In this document: positions 1 through 12,189 of the stretch, piece after piece | Layout of the letters: each line of letters starts with the position of its first letter | Position numbering within the stretch: position 1 is the first letter of the stretch | Origin: Kappaphycus alvarezii | Taxonomy: Eukaryota > Rhodophyta > Florideophyceae > Gigartinales > Solieriaceae | NCBI GenBank assembly: GCA_002205965.3 | Contig: NADL03000093.1 | Span: forward strand, 1 to 64,000 | DNA: 64,000 nucleotides | Reading direction: 5' to 3' | Notes under the pieces: model-generated | What the model was told of the DNA's origin: nothing | Databases searched by the model: none | The model's input: only the letters and a program-made list of their open reading frames with translations | Made by a program: the position numbers and the translations under genes

Positions 1-26
1 CTCCTTCTTTTGCCATTGCCACGAGT

Positions 27-786
27 ATGCAGCGGTCCAATGCCCCGCAAAGCCGCAAGAATGACGGGAAACGACGAGCGGGCCTCGTCGAAACCGACAG
101 CTCTTATAACATGCGTGTGATGCCGGAGTTCGTGCGAATTCCAGGGGGTTTAGTAAAGGCCTCAAGCCATGGCCTCTGGCGGCTGGTGCTATATATATGG
201 CGAGGTGGCCTTTTGAAAGAAGGCGAGGAGGATAGCCAGAACACAAAGATATCAGGGCGGGCTTGCATTGGGGAAATAATGGAGCAAAAGATGTGCTATG
301 AGCACTTTCCCGAAGGGAAGCAGGCTGAATTGGAGCAAAGTAGGGCGAGAAGAAGGGCCAGTATGGGCAATGGGCGAAGCGTCGTCTCGGAAGGTGTGGT
401 TTGGGGAGCGACCGGATAATCAGGGGCCCATTGGCAAGAAAGGGTCGCCGACCTCGCCAGCCGGGATTGTGGAAGAATATTTCGCTGATGGCATTGAGGA
501 TGAAAGTAGCGACAATAGGGGTGCGGCAGTTTGGGCAACCGATGTTTTGTGTGTCGGTGATGGGCAGCCTGTCGGGGGGCGCACTCTCAAGAACGGCGTC
601 TGGTGCGCGGCCGCTGGGGTTGTGCGCGACAAGTCGGGTCATTTCCAAGTCGATCTATATTTGCTCACAATGCCCAAGCACGGCAGCCGGAGGGTATCGT
701 TCCAGATAGTTGCACTTAGGCGGAAAGGGGAGAAGGGCGCAACCTGTGCAACAAGGCCTTCGTGTGAAACCTCTTTACATCGTTAA
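27..786 (+). other. Unassigned GC-rich open stretch
   Basis: Two overlapping plus-strand frames are open here, the longer coding 162 residues at 298-786. I recognise no domain, signal peptide, membrane segment or catalytic motif in either, and the minus strand is also partly open, as expected by chance in GC-rich DNA. The stretch begins close to the window edge, so a real gene or element could be cut off on the left. The composition resembles the GC-rich non-LTR elements further right more than the AT-rich spacer that follows. A decayed element is as likely as a host gene. Confidence 0.15.
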
Positions 787-1549
787 AACTTTAGGGACCC
801 TTCTGGTCACGTGGTCCGGGAACCAATGCGCTATTGTAAGTAGCATCCTGGAGTAGCTTTGGTAACTTCCGGTTCTGGAGAGAGAGGGGCACCCGAGGAT
901 TTTTCCCGATGGCATATCAGGAACGCTTCAGGGCCATTTTGCAGCAAGAAAGAGTTGGACTATGGGTTGGTTGGAGTTGTGAATGGAGTTTGGTAGCTGC
1001 GTAGAGCGAACTCTGCTGTGGGGGTGCGCACGTCGCTTACCGTCTCACGAGTAAACCTTCGCGCCTTGAAGCAGTTAATACCAATTGTGCTGGGGTTTGG
1101 ACTTCGGCTCGATGTGAGGCGCCCAAAGGATAGGAACGTTGCAAACGATCATTGTGAGGGGTTTAATTTCGATATTGTAGCCGGATATTGCACAAGGTCT
1201 TGTTTAGTCCGTTTGGTAGGTCGTGACCGAGTGATGGATCATGTAGTGGTTGTCTATGCGTACCGTAGCATCATTTTAGACCCGTGGTAGCATTATGCCA
1301 TCAAGGTAAATACTTCGGTCCTTCAGGCTAGTAGTGCTGGTCTGAAGATAGAAGTTGTCCACATTGCGGGAATCCTTGAGTTATGCACGAAGTAAATGGT
1401 GATCTGCCTCGTAGCCGAAGGGACTTCAAGTAACAGTATCGCCGTGTATAACCCATTGCTCTGGAACCACATTTATTTGTCCCGTTTCAATTAAAGATTG
1501 CAGCATAGCTTGCGACATCCGCCTTGTAAGCTTATCGAAAATGTTAATT
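787..1549. other. Spacer with no recognised gene
   Basis: A 90-residue frame at 1018-1290 shows no recognisable domain. Nothing else supports a gene, RNA or repeat boundary in this spacer. Confidence 0.4.
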
Positions 1550-2349
1550 TAGCTTCAAATAAGGCTGGTATCAGAAAAGATTCTGTCCCTAAACTCTTCA
1601 AGTGCAGCTGCTATGTCAAGAATCATTCTCTTTTCAGAAATCCACGAACCCCTCGAGATAACGTCGAAGACATTCGTACTGTCTGTGGGTAATTAGACCA
1701 GGATACGCCGATTCAGCATACTTGCAAGCTCTGCAGAAAGTGCAATCGCATAATCAAACATATTGCTAAACGCGATAACTTCTATAGATATAGCGGAGCG
1801 AGTGATCCCCCTGGACTTTTACGACCTAAATGTGATCGGTAATACCACGTGCCTTGCGTCACCAAGGCGTATAACATAACCAAGCTGTGAGGATAAGTGG
1901 TTGTTAATGAGCGACGAATCCGAGAAGCCAACAATCTTAAGTGTCTTTTGGTCCACCTTAAAAATCTGAAGTGGAGTGCAATTTTCCAGGACATACTTGA
2001 TGGACTTATTGAGTTGCCCAATGTATGCCGTGGCCTGCTTCGTGAGCATGTCCGCATGCGCCAGCTGTGAAATTTCAAACAGACAATCTGGTCGAGAGTG
2101 CAATAGCCATGCCAGTTTCATCCGCATAGATTGGAACTGTTTCAATGAGGCATCGCAAGGTAAGCACCTCAATTTTTGAATATAGTGGTGTTTGATCGAT
2201 GAGCACGTCCCCTTTATTGTCCTAAGAGGGCGAGAAAACCACACAATCGAATGTTTAATGCAAATCTTTTGCCATGTTAAATGCCTTGCTCGTCTGTTTT
2301 GTCGACCTATGGACCTTCTTGTTACCCGCGCATAATATGTAATCCACAT
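1550..2349 (-). pseudogene. Ty1/Copia retrotransposon remnant: end of reverse transcriptase plus RNase H
   Basis: Read on the minus strand, 2349-1819 has the layout of the Copia region between reverse transcriptase and RNase H: an MRMKLAWLLHSRPDCLFEIS-like segment, then KYVLEN, then IVGFSDSSLINN and LSSQLGYVI, which match the RNase H opening with its first acidic residue. The frame then shifts. RNase H continues through TRSAISIEVIAFSNMFDYA, shifts again into TDSTNVFDVISRG, and runs to SEKRMILDIAAALEEFRD near 1570. At least two frameshifts and a stop near the end make it non-functional. No gag, integrase or LTRs were seen next to it, so this is an isolated 3' fragment of a polyprotein. The Copia-type RNase H layout makes the superfamily call firm. 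Confidence 0.8.
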
Positions 2350-3225
2350 AGCTACCCCTCATCCCAGAGAGAATCCCATTCTCCATTAAGAATTAAAGTG
2401 CGTCATCCAGCTTGCACTGCGTCATTCCGAGTTCTTCCCGGTGACAGCTCTAGCGTTGTATGTCATAGGTATCCTGCGTCACACAGCCCATATAATGGTC
2501 GCAGGAGCTTCAACCACTGATAAGGTTCTAGTTCAAACTCTGAGGCCGGGTTCCGAAGGTAATCGTCTCGCTTAAGTGGTTCGGAGGCTTGTGTTTTCAC
2601 TTTAAAAGTTATGATTTTACTTTCTTAGAGGTTTGCATGCACGTCTCAAAAATTATAATTTATAATTTCTGAAACCAGTCGATATTACCAGATAATCCAA
2701 GAAACTTTAACTACAAGACTTATACAGGCTAACTCAAAACTCATCATCTGCTTTACTAGCTATGTTTTACAACTAGAAAAAAAATTAAGTAAAGCTAGCC
2801 AAGCTATGTCTACATAACTTTACAAACTGCAGTTTATAAAAATCAAAGTTCTACAATTAGTAACTGAAAGGTCCAAAAAAAGAACTTTGTAAGGTCTGTG
2901 ATTGAATTTCGAAAGCTCTGCTTTGAATATTTTCATAGTTTTTGCACAACCAGTTTTACTGTGGTAGAAATTTCTATGCCGATTACTGAAACAAACACGC
3001 AAAAACAAACGCCCAAGTATGAAGCTTTATAGATGCGTGACGGAATGGCGGTGTCCCATTGTCCACCGCGATATGGTACACCTTGATAGTAGCAGTACTC
3101 CCGGGGCGCCCAAGGATACCCAATAGACAGCATAAACCAACTGAATCTTCTTCAAACGCTAGTTTCAGTGACGATAGGTACCCTCCTAGCCTGTAAATTT
3201 ATTTCTTGTATCCAAGAAGAATAGA
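2350..3225. other. AT-rich spacer
   Basis: No coding, RNA or repeat feature could be supported. The sequence turns markedly AT-rich from about 2580, and only short frames lie here. Any remaining upstream part of the Copia fragment between 2350 and 2520 is too degraded to align by eye. Confidence 0.4.
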
Positions 3226-4340
3226 ATGACACAGTCTGAAAATGAAAGGTGTCAACAGAGTGAGTGGAAAATGTTTTCCACAGTTCAGGATTTTTCGAGG
3301 ATAACTGACAAAATGAAGGTGACGAACAAACCCAGTAATTGCAGAAGGAAGCGTAGAACGACGATTCAAGGAGACAAAAGTGGTATCGATACTGATGCAA
3401 CTAATGAGCCGGATTTGTTTGATTTAGCTGTGATGACATTGCAGACGGTTTTCATGAACTTCGTGACCGAAGGGCGAATGAAAGCCGAATAAAGTATCCT
3501 AAAGGAAAATTTATTTGCCTATTGGAGCATTCTGACGATGATGGCGCATCGCTGACGACAGAAAGGCAATGGTTGTTACCTGACCCTCTGAGAAATCAAA
3601 AGTTTGGAATTATGCCTCCGCTGCTTTCAAGGGCTGAATTTAAGTACTAGGAGAGCTGTAAAAGTCTTTCGAAGACAATTGGGACAACGAATGTGTATTC
3701 TTTGAAAGACATTATTGATGAAATCCAGGGCTATCGTTGGGGGAGCAACCGAAAACTAATTTTTCTGATGTCGAAACTTCTCAGCATGGTCTGTTCGGGC
3801 TAGTTTACGAGCATAATCGAGCCCGACTGTGATTATATTGACGCCAATTTCCATAGTCTGAATCGAGATATTGCTACATTGACATCCACACAGAATCGTG
3901 AAATTCAGTTTCGTACTGTATCACTTGCCTTCCTAGTGGAAGCACATCAATCCAGAATTGAGACCATATTCCTATCATCTTCATTGAAATCACTCAAAGT
4001 GATTCACTCAATCGCACGTGAATCAGGGTCCATCTCTCTGTAAGCCCCGGCGCGGAGTTGTACATTGTATGCAGAATGTGCCGTTGGTAGAGTGGGATAC
4101 ATATACCCTTCCACGTGTAATGAGTCTGGAGCGTTCTTTGAACGATACGATGAATCCTATCAGGATTATGGCACGGATATTAGAGTTTCAAGTGACATAG
4201 AAACACAGACAGGTGATAATTGGAAGAAATTATTAGGTCACATATCGTTCCTGGGCATGAGTGACGAGAAGGCCATCCGGGCAAGATTGTCCAATAAGTT
4301 GGCAATGAAGTGGACAGATCATGAGGACATCATAAATTAA
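3226..4340 (+). pseudogene. Decayed unrecognised frame, left part of a possible large element
   Basis: One coherent protein can be followed across several frames. It starts around 3226, then runs in a second frame from about 3432 (DDIADGFHELRDRRANES) with in-frame stops near 3648 and 3802. It resumes with phrases such as LSKTIGTTNVYSLKDIIDEI, DYIDANFHSLNRDIATLTS and a final 4065-4340 segment ending GMSDEKAIRARLSNKLAMKW. The amino-acid composition stays protein-like on both sides of each stop, so this looks like a former gene rather than chance. I recognise no family. It points in the same direction as the frames at 7206-8691 and flanks a minus-strand charged frame, so I infer that all three may belong to one mobile element. 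Confidence 0.4.
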
Positions 4341-4817
4341 CCACGAGAACCTGCTTCCCAGTTGCAACGTGCTGATTAAAGTAATGGCTCAAAAAAGGAG
4401 ACGAGGATCATATTTTGTTCCTATATAAAAAAGACGCGGCATTTTTGTTTTACCAGGAATTCTCAAAGGCGGGACCATACATGCACAACTAGAATGAGTC
4501 GATCAGATGACAAATGTGAAAATAGCAATGGATTTATCACTTCACAATTCCAACTGGAGTCATGAAAGATATGTAATTCGAAAACATTTAAATGATATTT
4601 TCGAGTTCAACTGTCACCACTTCAGAATTTAATTTCACTAGTCATTCGCATATTCTGAGCTAGACGGGACACTGAGAAGGAAGATATTATGATGAATCGT
4701 TAAATTTGTTCTCAGTGATTCCGTTCGCGCGTTTCTGTTCTTCGTAGGGAGTTATATGCTCCTCGCTGTCGTTGCCTTCACAATCGCGTTCTGCAAGAAG
4801 AAATACGAAACAAGTAG

Positions 4818-6321
4818 TCATTTCGTCGAAAAAACCTTGTTAAGATTCAGGCTTCTCATCCTCAACGCATCCAATACAACATTCATCAGTACTCTATTCA
4901 AAGACGGATGCTTTTTGTACCTTCCATCCATGCACATAGCTATTTTGAGGGAGTTATTGGCTTCAGTATCACCCAAAGTTGCGAGTAACAGTACTTTTAA
5001 ATGGAGCTTCAAGAATGTCGCTGTCGGTTGCAACTGTCGGTTGCGCTCGGCCTTTTCAACCCTTCCAGTACCTTTTCTTGCTGCTTTGAAGACTGAATTC
5101 CCTGTTGAGATGTTTTCAACAAAGCTCATGATCATTTGGATGCGTTCATCAATCTTTGTCAGGCTCCCGTCACTTCTGCGACTATACGGGCGTACATTTC
5201 TGCGTAAGGTCCGTACTGATTTTTTTGATGTCCCGGTGTCAATTAAACTCCCTGATTCTAAGGTGCTCGAACTTGGGCGTTACAAAGTTTCGCGAATTTG
5301 AGTATCCAAGATCTTCTTCAATGTACTGAATCCACGACTCAATAAAGTTGGATGCTTTGGGTGTTAGGAATCCAGTCCGAGAGAATCCATATGCTTGATA
5401 TCAAGCTTAATGTCACAGCTACAGTATCCAGATTTGGCTTATTGGAAAACATAGTTCAAATTAAGAATGAACACCAATAGGTAGTGGTTTCTCGCGACAA
5501 TAAGGAGATAATAATCTCCTCATTTGGAATTCCACGTCAAATTCCCACCTTCTCCTCTTCCCTCCATTTCTCTCCAAATACGCTATGCTTGGGTTATCAA
5601 TCTCAAAATATGGTCTGAATTCGAACATACAAGAATGAACATTAACTTCTTCTGATTGGCACATCCGCTTACCTTAATTGACAAGAGAAACATGAAACGG
5701 TCTTCATTGAGAATAAAATCCGGGCTCTTCAAAATATAATCGTACTCCAAAACGTTGAGGAAGGAACGCTTGTCATCTACGGAGGTTTATTGAACTTCAA
5801 TATTCGATTTCAGTTCGGATTCTTCGGTCTTATCCTTGCAGTCTTCAACATCGTCCTCAATTTCCTTAAACTTCTCTGTATTTTCCTTAAGGCGTTTCGT
5901 CGCTTTGCTCCACTTATTTCTTCTGAGAGGAAAAGCCATCACAGATAGGACATCATTCTCCGTTTCAACACCGATATCAACCATCTAAATTCTCTCCGCC
6001 CACCCCTTGGCGATTTCCTTTCTTTCGCCGAACTCAACGCTCTCTTCATGCTCCATGGCGCTAACCTTCTTCGAACTTTTCCTTCGGCTACCGTTCTTGA
6101 AAGAGCTAACTTGTGAGGGCTTCCGTCTGGCGTGTTTGGCACTGGATCGCACAGACAGCAGCATTTGAATTGCTGCGCAATTTTGTCCACCCGCGCACTG
6201 TATTCAGGTTTCGTATCCTTACTTTCCTCACGATCTTATTGCTTTCCGAATCTGAATCTTCCTCTACGTCCATTGGTATAACGTCCAAGTTTTGACTCGA
6301 TTTCTTGCGCTTCGGTTGCAT
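4818..6321 (-). pseudogene. Decayed unrecognised charged-protein gene
   Basis: Reading leftward from an ATG at 6321, the product starts MQPKRKKSSQNLDVIPMDVE and has an acidic serine stretch. After frameshifts it passes a lysine/arginine-rich section and then a probable coiled coil (KATKRLKENTEKFKEIEDDV, about 5850). It has at least one stop near 5988. A further minus-strand block at 5135-4818 contains IDERIQMIMSFVENISTGNS and is rich in Lys, Arg and Leu. No enzymatic motif is visible. The strongly biphasic acidic/basic composition suggests a nucleic-acid-binding or structural protein, but this is inference. It lies between two plus-strand decayed frames and is likely part of the same element. 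The plus-strand frame at 4756-5301 covers the same bases and looks like its shadow. Confidence 0.35.
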
Positions 6322-6421
6322 CGCGAGATATCAATGAAAGTAGAAGGCTGAGTAAGCGCAAAGAAGGCGCAGAATGACAATCCGAAACAGGAAAGAGCAC
6401 GTAGAAAGATGATCCCAAAGG

Positions 6422-7205
6422 TGGTTAGAAGAATGGGATCGAGAATAATGGATGGAAGAGTTCTTTCGGCACGGAAGGAAGGTGGAAAATGTGCGAGGCT
6501 TGGATAGAAACGACAGTTTGCAACTCCTCGAGCGGCCGAAGGCGCTTGCTTCAGTTTTCAGTGTGATGAGCAGAAATTGAAGTGCCTGAAGAGCGTATCT
6601 TCAAAAAGATTACTGGGGACGGGGAATAGAAATTAGGCAGCACTAGTGGGAGACGGGCAAAGGTACCGATACATTACGAGTAAGGACAGTATGATGGGAA
6701 GAATTTTTTGGAGAACTGTTGCTCATGTCTAAAGATTAGTTTACTGTAATGCATTATAGTCAGAATCGAACAGTTTTTCCGCCAAAAAGTGGAAAAATCC
6801 CTCCTTTTCCAGGAATTTTGTTTATAATATTTCTATTTTATTGTTGGCTTTGTGAGAGAATTAGTTTTATCTGCTTTCGATAGTATGGAAAATTTTTGTA
6901 TACAAGTATAACACTGTATAGATCCCCACGCGATCGACCCTGTCATGGCAAGTTCTTTTGATCAGTGCTAGCCTAAACATTACGGTATAATCTTGCAGTC
7001 TTTAACCGTACCATATGAAATATTATAGCCATTTTTTTCTACTGGTACACTTGTATTTGATGTCAATGACATGTTCTACCCGACAAATAAATACAGTTGC
7101 ATCCGTACGGGAAGCTATTGGCTAGTTCCAAATTGAACAGTAGTACAGTGCTTATGTTAGGAAATGCAACACAATGGGACTAGAGCAACATTTCGTAGAT
7201 GATAT
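6422..7205. other. AT-rich spacer
   Basis: No frame longer than chance, no RNA gene and no terminal repeats were recognised here. Confidence 0.35.
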
Positions 7206-8691
7206 TTGTGTCACGTACTGAAGAATAATGGATTTTTATCACAAAAAACGTGTTTCAATTTGAAGGGCAAGCCAAACTCAATGCGTTTATCAGGAACGTA
7301 CGCGCTGCTACTTGTATGTGGACCCATATTCAGAGAACTGTGGAATGACAGGAAACCCGATGAATTTGATCTTCTTATGGGACTTCAAAAGCTGATCGGC
7401 TTAAAGTTTTGGTGTCCAACATAAGAAATTGATAGAGCACAGGCTGTCGAATATGTTTCAGGGACTGGAAGGGATAAGTATCTTGTAGATATACAAGAAC
7501 TGTGCGAACATCACGTGAAAAAAGTTGAGGAATCTTTCAAGAAGGACAAGGAACTAAGATCCATCTCAGACAAAACGAGCCTGCACCGACTCCTTCAGCT
7601 CTATCACCACTCTTTGCTATCATTTGGTCATGTACATCACTTTATGGAGTTGGTATTCGAGTGTGCACACCAGCCGCTAAAATGGTTTATACTGCGTAGT
7701 AACCACCACGAAGCCCATGTATCGACCGTTAATCATTGTATTGCAAATGACTGGCAAGAAAGAATGAGTATTCTACAGCACTACACACATTCATAAAATG
7801 AAGCGATGGCTTCCCTAACACGGCAAGGGCTGCGCAGTTTATTGTTGGGGGGAGGAAGGAGATCTGCTTGATATTGACAAACCAGACGATGCCAGATTCA
7901 TTCGCGAAACCGACAAGTTTCTTGAAGCTACATTTGTGCGACCAATTGAACGCGAACCAGTCAGTAAGGGAAAAGTCAACAGGTCATGGTTTTGCGATGG
8001 GAAGCAGTGGACACCTAAAAATGTTGTGAAGAAGCCGGTCGATTGATCATTTGGTATGTGCAAAGGTGAAGCGTTAGCTGAGACAGATGCTCTCCTTAGC
8101 ACGTGCGAGAAACTCCTGAATATTTACGTGCCACTTTTTCGGAAAGAGGAACAAAAAACAGCGTTTCTTTACAAGACAGCCAAATGACTACGAGCAACGA
8201 GAGTTCAAAACGGCGGCGGTTGAATGACACACGATATCATATCGTGTGGAAGAGTCGTGGAAGCTAACGTTGGACAATCTTGCACCCAAAGTGTTATTAT
8301 AGACCGGACTGAAAGTGAAAGGAAAGTAAGTTTTTTCTTTGCAGTATTCGGTGTTATTAAGAGAAAATAGAAAGAAGTCTGGGCTGCTGGCGCGATCTAC
8401 AGGCGAATATATGATCAGACAATTCAACTCTAAGGTCCTGTTACTGTCAAAAGCATTCAAATCCCTCAACTGAAAGTCGTGAATCACCTCGTGGGTGTTA
8501 ACCATCGGTGTTGGGGACAGAACTGCAAAGTATTGCACGAAGAGGAGATCTTTGCTCCATTCAAAAAGCATACTAGATGGTTATCTTTACCACATTCAAA
8601 GGAATATGGACGGATAACCACCGCGGCAGGCTTAATCAAGCTTGCATATGCGACATTTCAGGTGAATGTGGTAAATGTGGCTGTTGATTAG
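7206..8691 (+). pseudogene. Decayed unrecognised frame, right part of a possible large element
   Basis: A protein can be followed over several frames. It has 72 residues at 7206-7424, then HHVKKVEESFKKDKELRSIS from about 7510. The most distinctive block, MELVFECAHQPLKWFILRSN followed by ANDWQERM, lies near 7640-7770. After a frame change come SLLLGGGRRSDLLDIDKPDD and NRSWFCDGKQWTPKNVVKK, then a last piece at 8479-8691 (LVGVNHRCWGQNCKVLHEEE). The pattern of an acidic residue, a histidine and a lysine before ANDW recalls a conserved C-terminal block in some large eukaryotic DNA-transposon proteins, but I cannot name a family with confidence. Stops and frameshifts make it non-functional. Confidence 0.4.
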
Positions 8692-8699
8692 CTTGTATA

Positions 8700-11384
8700 A
8701 TAATTTCTTTACTAAAACACCTCTTATTGTTTCTTTTGAGTAAAATCACATTCCTAAATGTTAACAATGCTAATACGTTTCTAATAAATGATTATGTATG
8801 AGCGAAGATATGTACATTTCAGCTTGACGTTTAGTTAGATGGTAATAATAGCGCCTTCGAATAATTACCTGATGAGTAATGCCGCGAAGTCATGGATATT
8901 CAAACGCTAGAGAAGACTCTACGAGCTCTACATGATGAAAGCGACAATCTGGGACAAACGGCCGATCGAAGTATACTCATACGGTGTGTTCAGTGACACC
9001 TGAAAAGTTTTGCCTACAACCAGCAATATTTCAAATCAACCACGTTACAAAGATGGGTACCAAAAGATTCCTTTGAATTTCAAACGCTATGATTTATGCC
9101 AAGCACAACAAAAGCAGTCAATTTTTGTGCCTTTCGGCGCGCATAAAAGCACTATTGTATGATCGCAGGGGTAGTTCAATGCTATGATTTATGCCGCGCA
9201 AAAAAAGCAGTCAATTTTTGTGCCGATCGGCGGGCGCAAAAGAACGATTGAATGATTGGAAGGGTAGTCACTATTTCTTTGGTTGCCAATAGAATGGATC
9301 AATTCTGTTTCTACCAATTTTTTCAAAACTACGCGATCTCACGATAGGATAAAGGTTTGATCAAACCAATGCAATTTCATTGGTGCAACTATAAATGCCT
9401 CTGTCGTGTATGCAATTCTCCTTGAGATGGTTTATCAGTGTAGTCTGCAACAACACTCCAAATGCAAGCGAAAAGAATGTTTCGGTTTCAACAATTGAAT
9501 GGCCATTGAAAAACTGTTTCTGATGGTATTTTGCTAAATCAGGATTTTCGAAAATCCAGAACCGGCTGGTAAACATCAGGACGAAAAATAATCCAAGTCA
9601 ATGATCTCTCATCTAATTTCTTTTAGATGCTAGAATGCGTAAATTTTTCAGCAATTGACTCCACGTATAAAGCATTCGGACGACAAACTATTTTTAATAC
9701 GAATAGCAACATCTGGGCTTCTCGGAAGTTTTTAATTTCAACCTGCAGTATGATTCCTGTTCAAATAGCTTCATTAAATTAATGTTTTTATACAAGGTTT
9801 GAAAAAAATCATGAACCTAGTTATAGTACTTATATAGAGAGAAAGAGGTTATGAATATGCTTCGCACTAAAGGGAAGAATAGCCCTTCTTTGCCATTACA
9901 AACTGATTAAACTAATTGTACTAGATTACCACACATCACTACTCAGTAGTACAGCTACCATGTAATAAAATACTTGACTCCTGATCAGGTTATCTAAAAA
10001 ACCATACAGCTCAATAAATTGGGCCTTTCCTCGTACAATGTTTTTAATATTGTTGTGACTACCCATTCTGGGCGTTATAAACATGATTCCTGGATTCTAA
10101 TTTTTCATATCACTTTCGAAGTATTCGCAGGAAAAGCTCTCTCCTCACTGTATACGATAAATTAACAGACCTCTGAAATTTTCGAAACTCAATGTTTTCC
10201 CGGTGGAAATTTATTTTTGCTTCCACAGGCCGCTCACGGCGTATATCGACCGATCAGAGGAAATGCCCTCTGATTGTATGGCACTTTCCAGTAATGATCT
10301 CTAAAACTCCTCTATGCTTACCATAAATAACGTGTATGTAGTGTATTTACATCAGATTGGACTGCAGTTCAGGTTTCCGTATTGCCAAGCCTATGATTTT
10401 AATTGACAATATTAAAAAGTTTGCCAAACAGGAAACTGTATGATATAGTCAGTATAACCAACTCATCACATTTCCCTAGTTACCATATTGTCCTCAAGGA
10501 GCTGGAAAAGCCCAAACACTACCGCCTTCTCTGCAAAAAAACTTAGTATTTGGCTTCAACCCATGATCATGGATATATGCGGCTGTATTGGCGATTGCTT
10601 TCCTGGTAGAGTACAGAAATGTGCTGAAATTCTATTTCTTAAGCGCGGTAAATCTCCTGCAGCCGATAGATACCAGCCCCTCACGAGTGTTTCTCGTCTA
10701 ATTGTCATATGTGTTGCAGTTTTTGTTAGCTGGAGACTCTTGATTCATCAATTCTAGTTACACAGATCTGTCTCTCGGTAAATGTCCCTCTAATCAAGAA
10801 CAAAAATTGAGAAATTACGTATCATACATGATTAAAATAATTATGGCTTCACATAAACGCATTTTGGCCTATCTGTCCAATAAAAAGTCCGCCCAGTTCT
10901 CAAGTAGCACAGCGAAGCGATTTAGGGGCCAAGTTTTTATTTTAAGTCATTTTATCCAAACATTGACTCGCAATGCCACGCTTCTTACACTTTACGTTAC
11001 GATTTTTCAATGACGATAATTACATTTATTTTGGCGCGCCCAGCAATTTTTTTGCAGGATTCAAGTGCGAATCCGATTAGTGAAGTATCCAATATTGAAA
11101 TTCTGAACTGTAAAGGTACTGTATATCTAAGGGCCGCGAAAGTTTGGAAACATATATTTAATTACATTGAAACATACTTTCTTTGCGCTATTACGCTTCA
11201 TACAAAAAATTATAAAGACAAATTAACGTACACTCAAGTATCTTCGTGCGAAAAACACTTTAGATGATGGAGCTGAAACAAGTTTATCTGCGCTTTTTTG
11301 ATATATTCACCAACTTAGGTATCCCTATGGGTGAAAGTCTATATTCAAGTTTTTTTCGTCGAAAGAGGTACACTCACAATAAAG
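8700..11384. other. AT-rich spacer with small unassigned frames
   Basis: Apart from the tandem duplication at 9086-9270, nothing is assigned. A minus-strand frame at 9361-9576 (71 residues) and a plus-strand frame at 10488-10757 lack recognisable domains. The latter has a phrase faintly like the start of some reverse-transcriptase domains, too weak to annotate. Confidence 0.35.
9086..9270. repeat. Diverged tandem duplication, two units of about 90-95 bp
   Basis: The unit at 9086-9180 is repeated at 9181-9270. Both begin GCTATGATTTATGCC, continue AAAGCAGTCAATTTTTGTGC, and end with a GGGTAGT core. The two units differ by scattered substitutions and a few short gaps, so the duplication is not recent. 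Function unknown. Confidence 0.8.
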
Positions 11385-11862
11385 TCTGTCGGGGATCACT
11401 TCAAATTGACATCAAAGCAATGGGAAGCGTTGGGGGTACGGATTTCTTTGACGTGACGTTCTTCAACCCGCTGGCACGTTTCCACAGGAGGGCACAAATG
11501 TTTAATCCGCTCACCTCCCTCCATGCGGCAGTCTCTGAGAACCATAGAGTATATGAATCTTTTATTGCGACCTCCCTGAGGAGTAAGCTCGTGACTATCC
11601 CTATATCTACTCTCGGAGGTATGAAACCGGACGCATATACGGTGTTAACCGACATCGCGCGGAATGTGGCCGTTAGGGAGATGAAGGTATATGGCAAGGG
11701 CCATGTGGTACTTACTCAGAGGCACGCTGCCACGGCCGTAATGTCCAACGCAGCTTACCTGCTCGGCGGCCTTGAGCCGGCTTTTCAAGGAAATTTAAGA
11801 GGTATCATTGGTCACCCTGTAGGATATTCCAAGCCATAATCGACCATATCTTTCAAATATTA
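11385..11862 (+). pseudogene. Non-LTR retrotransposon 3' fragment (end of RLE endonuclease domain)
   Basis: The frame at 11264-11839 ends in the C-terminal region of an RLE-type non-LTR retrotransposon protein. A TDFFDVTF motif (the DVT acid of the restriction-like endonuclease core) is followed by NPLARFHRRA, SKLVTIPISTLGGMKPDAY, and ARNVAV...RHAATAVMSNAAYLLGGL. The same protein tail occurs at 50540-50900 (plus) and, more diverged, at 15029-14703 (minus). The shared DNA ends with CGACCATATCTTTCAAATAT followed by TA, which marks the probable 3' terminus. No reverse transcriptase lies upstream, so this is a 5'-truncated insertion, the usual outcome of target-primed reverse transcription. The ATG at 11264 lies in flanking DNA and is not the element's start. 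Confidence 0.75.
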
Positions 11863-12189
11863 AGTCGTTCCACATCACCTTCCAATGCAGGTTCTGTCCC
11901 ATTCCATCAAATTCCGCAGGAAACAACTGGTCACACTCTTCATGCATTAAAACACCCCAAATTTTCAGCCATCTGAACCACGGTTTGAACATGGTTCAGA
12001 GGGTGGGAAGGATTGGAGTACCCCCAACCTTATCCCCGCTTGAAGAAAATGAAAACCATCTCCCTCCAAAACCATTTCAAGTAGCTTTATTCAAAACGAA
12101 ATTCAAAAAGAACACCAAAATGGAAATTTTGATTCTATTTTAAAGTAGAAAATAAGATTCTAGTTAGAGATATAAAACCTTATGATTAT

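Noticed and set aside
10488..10757. Phrase LKRGKSPAADRYQPLTSVSR resembling the start of a reverse-transcriptase domain
   Set aside because: No other RT motif follows in any frame, so the resemblance is too short to call.
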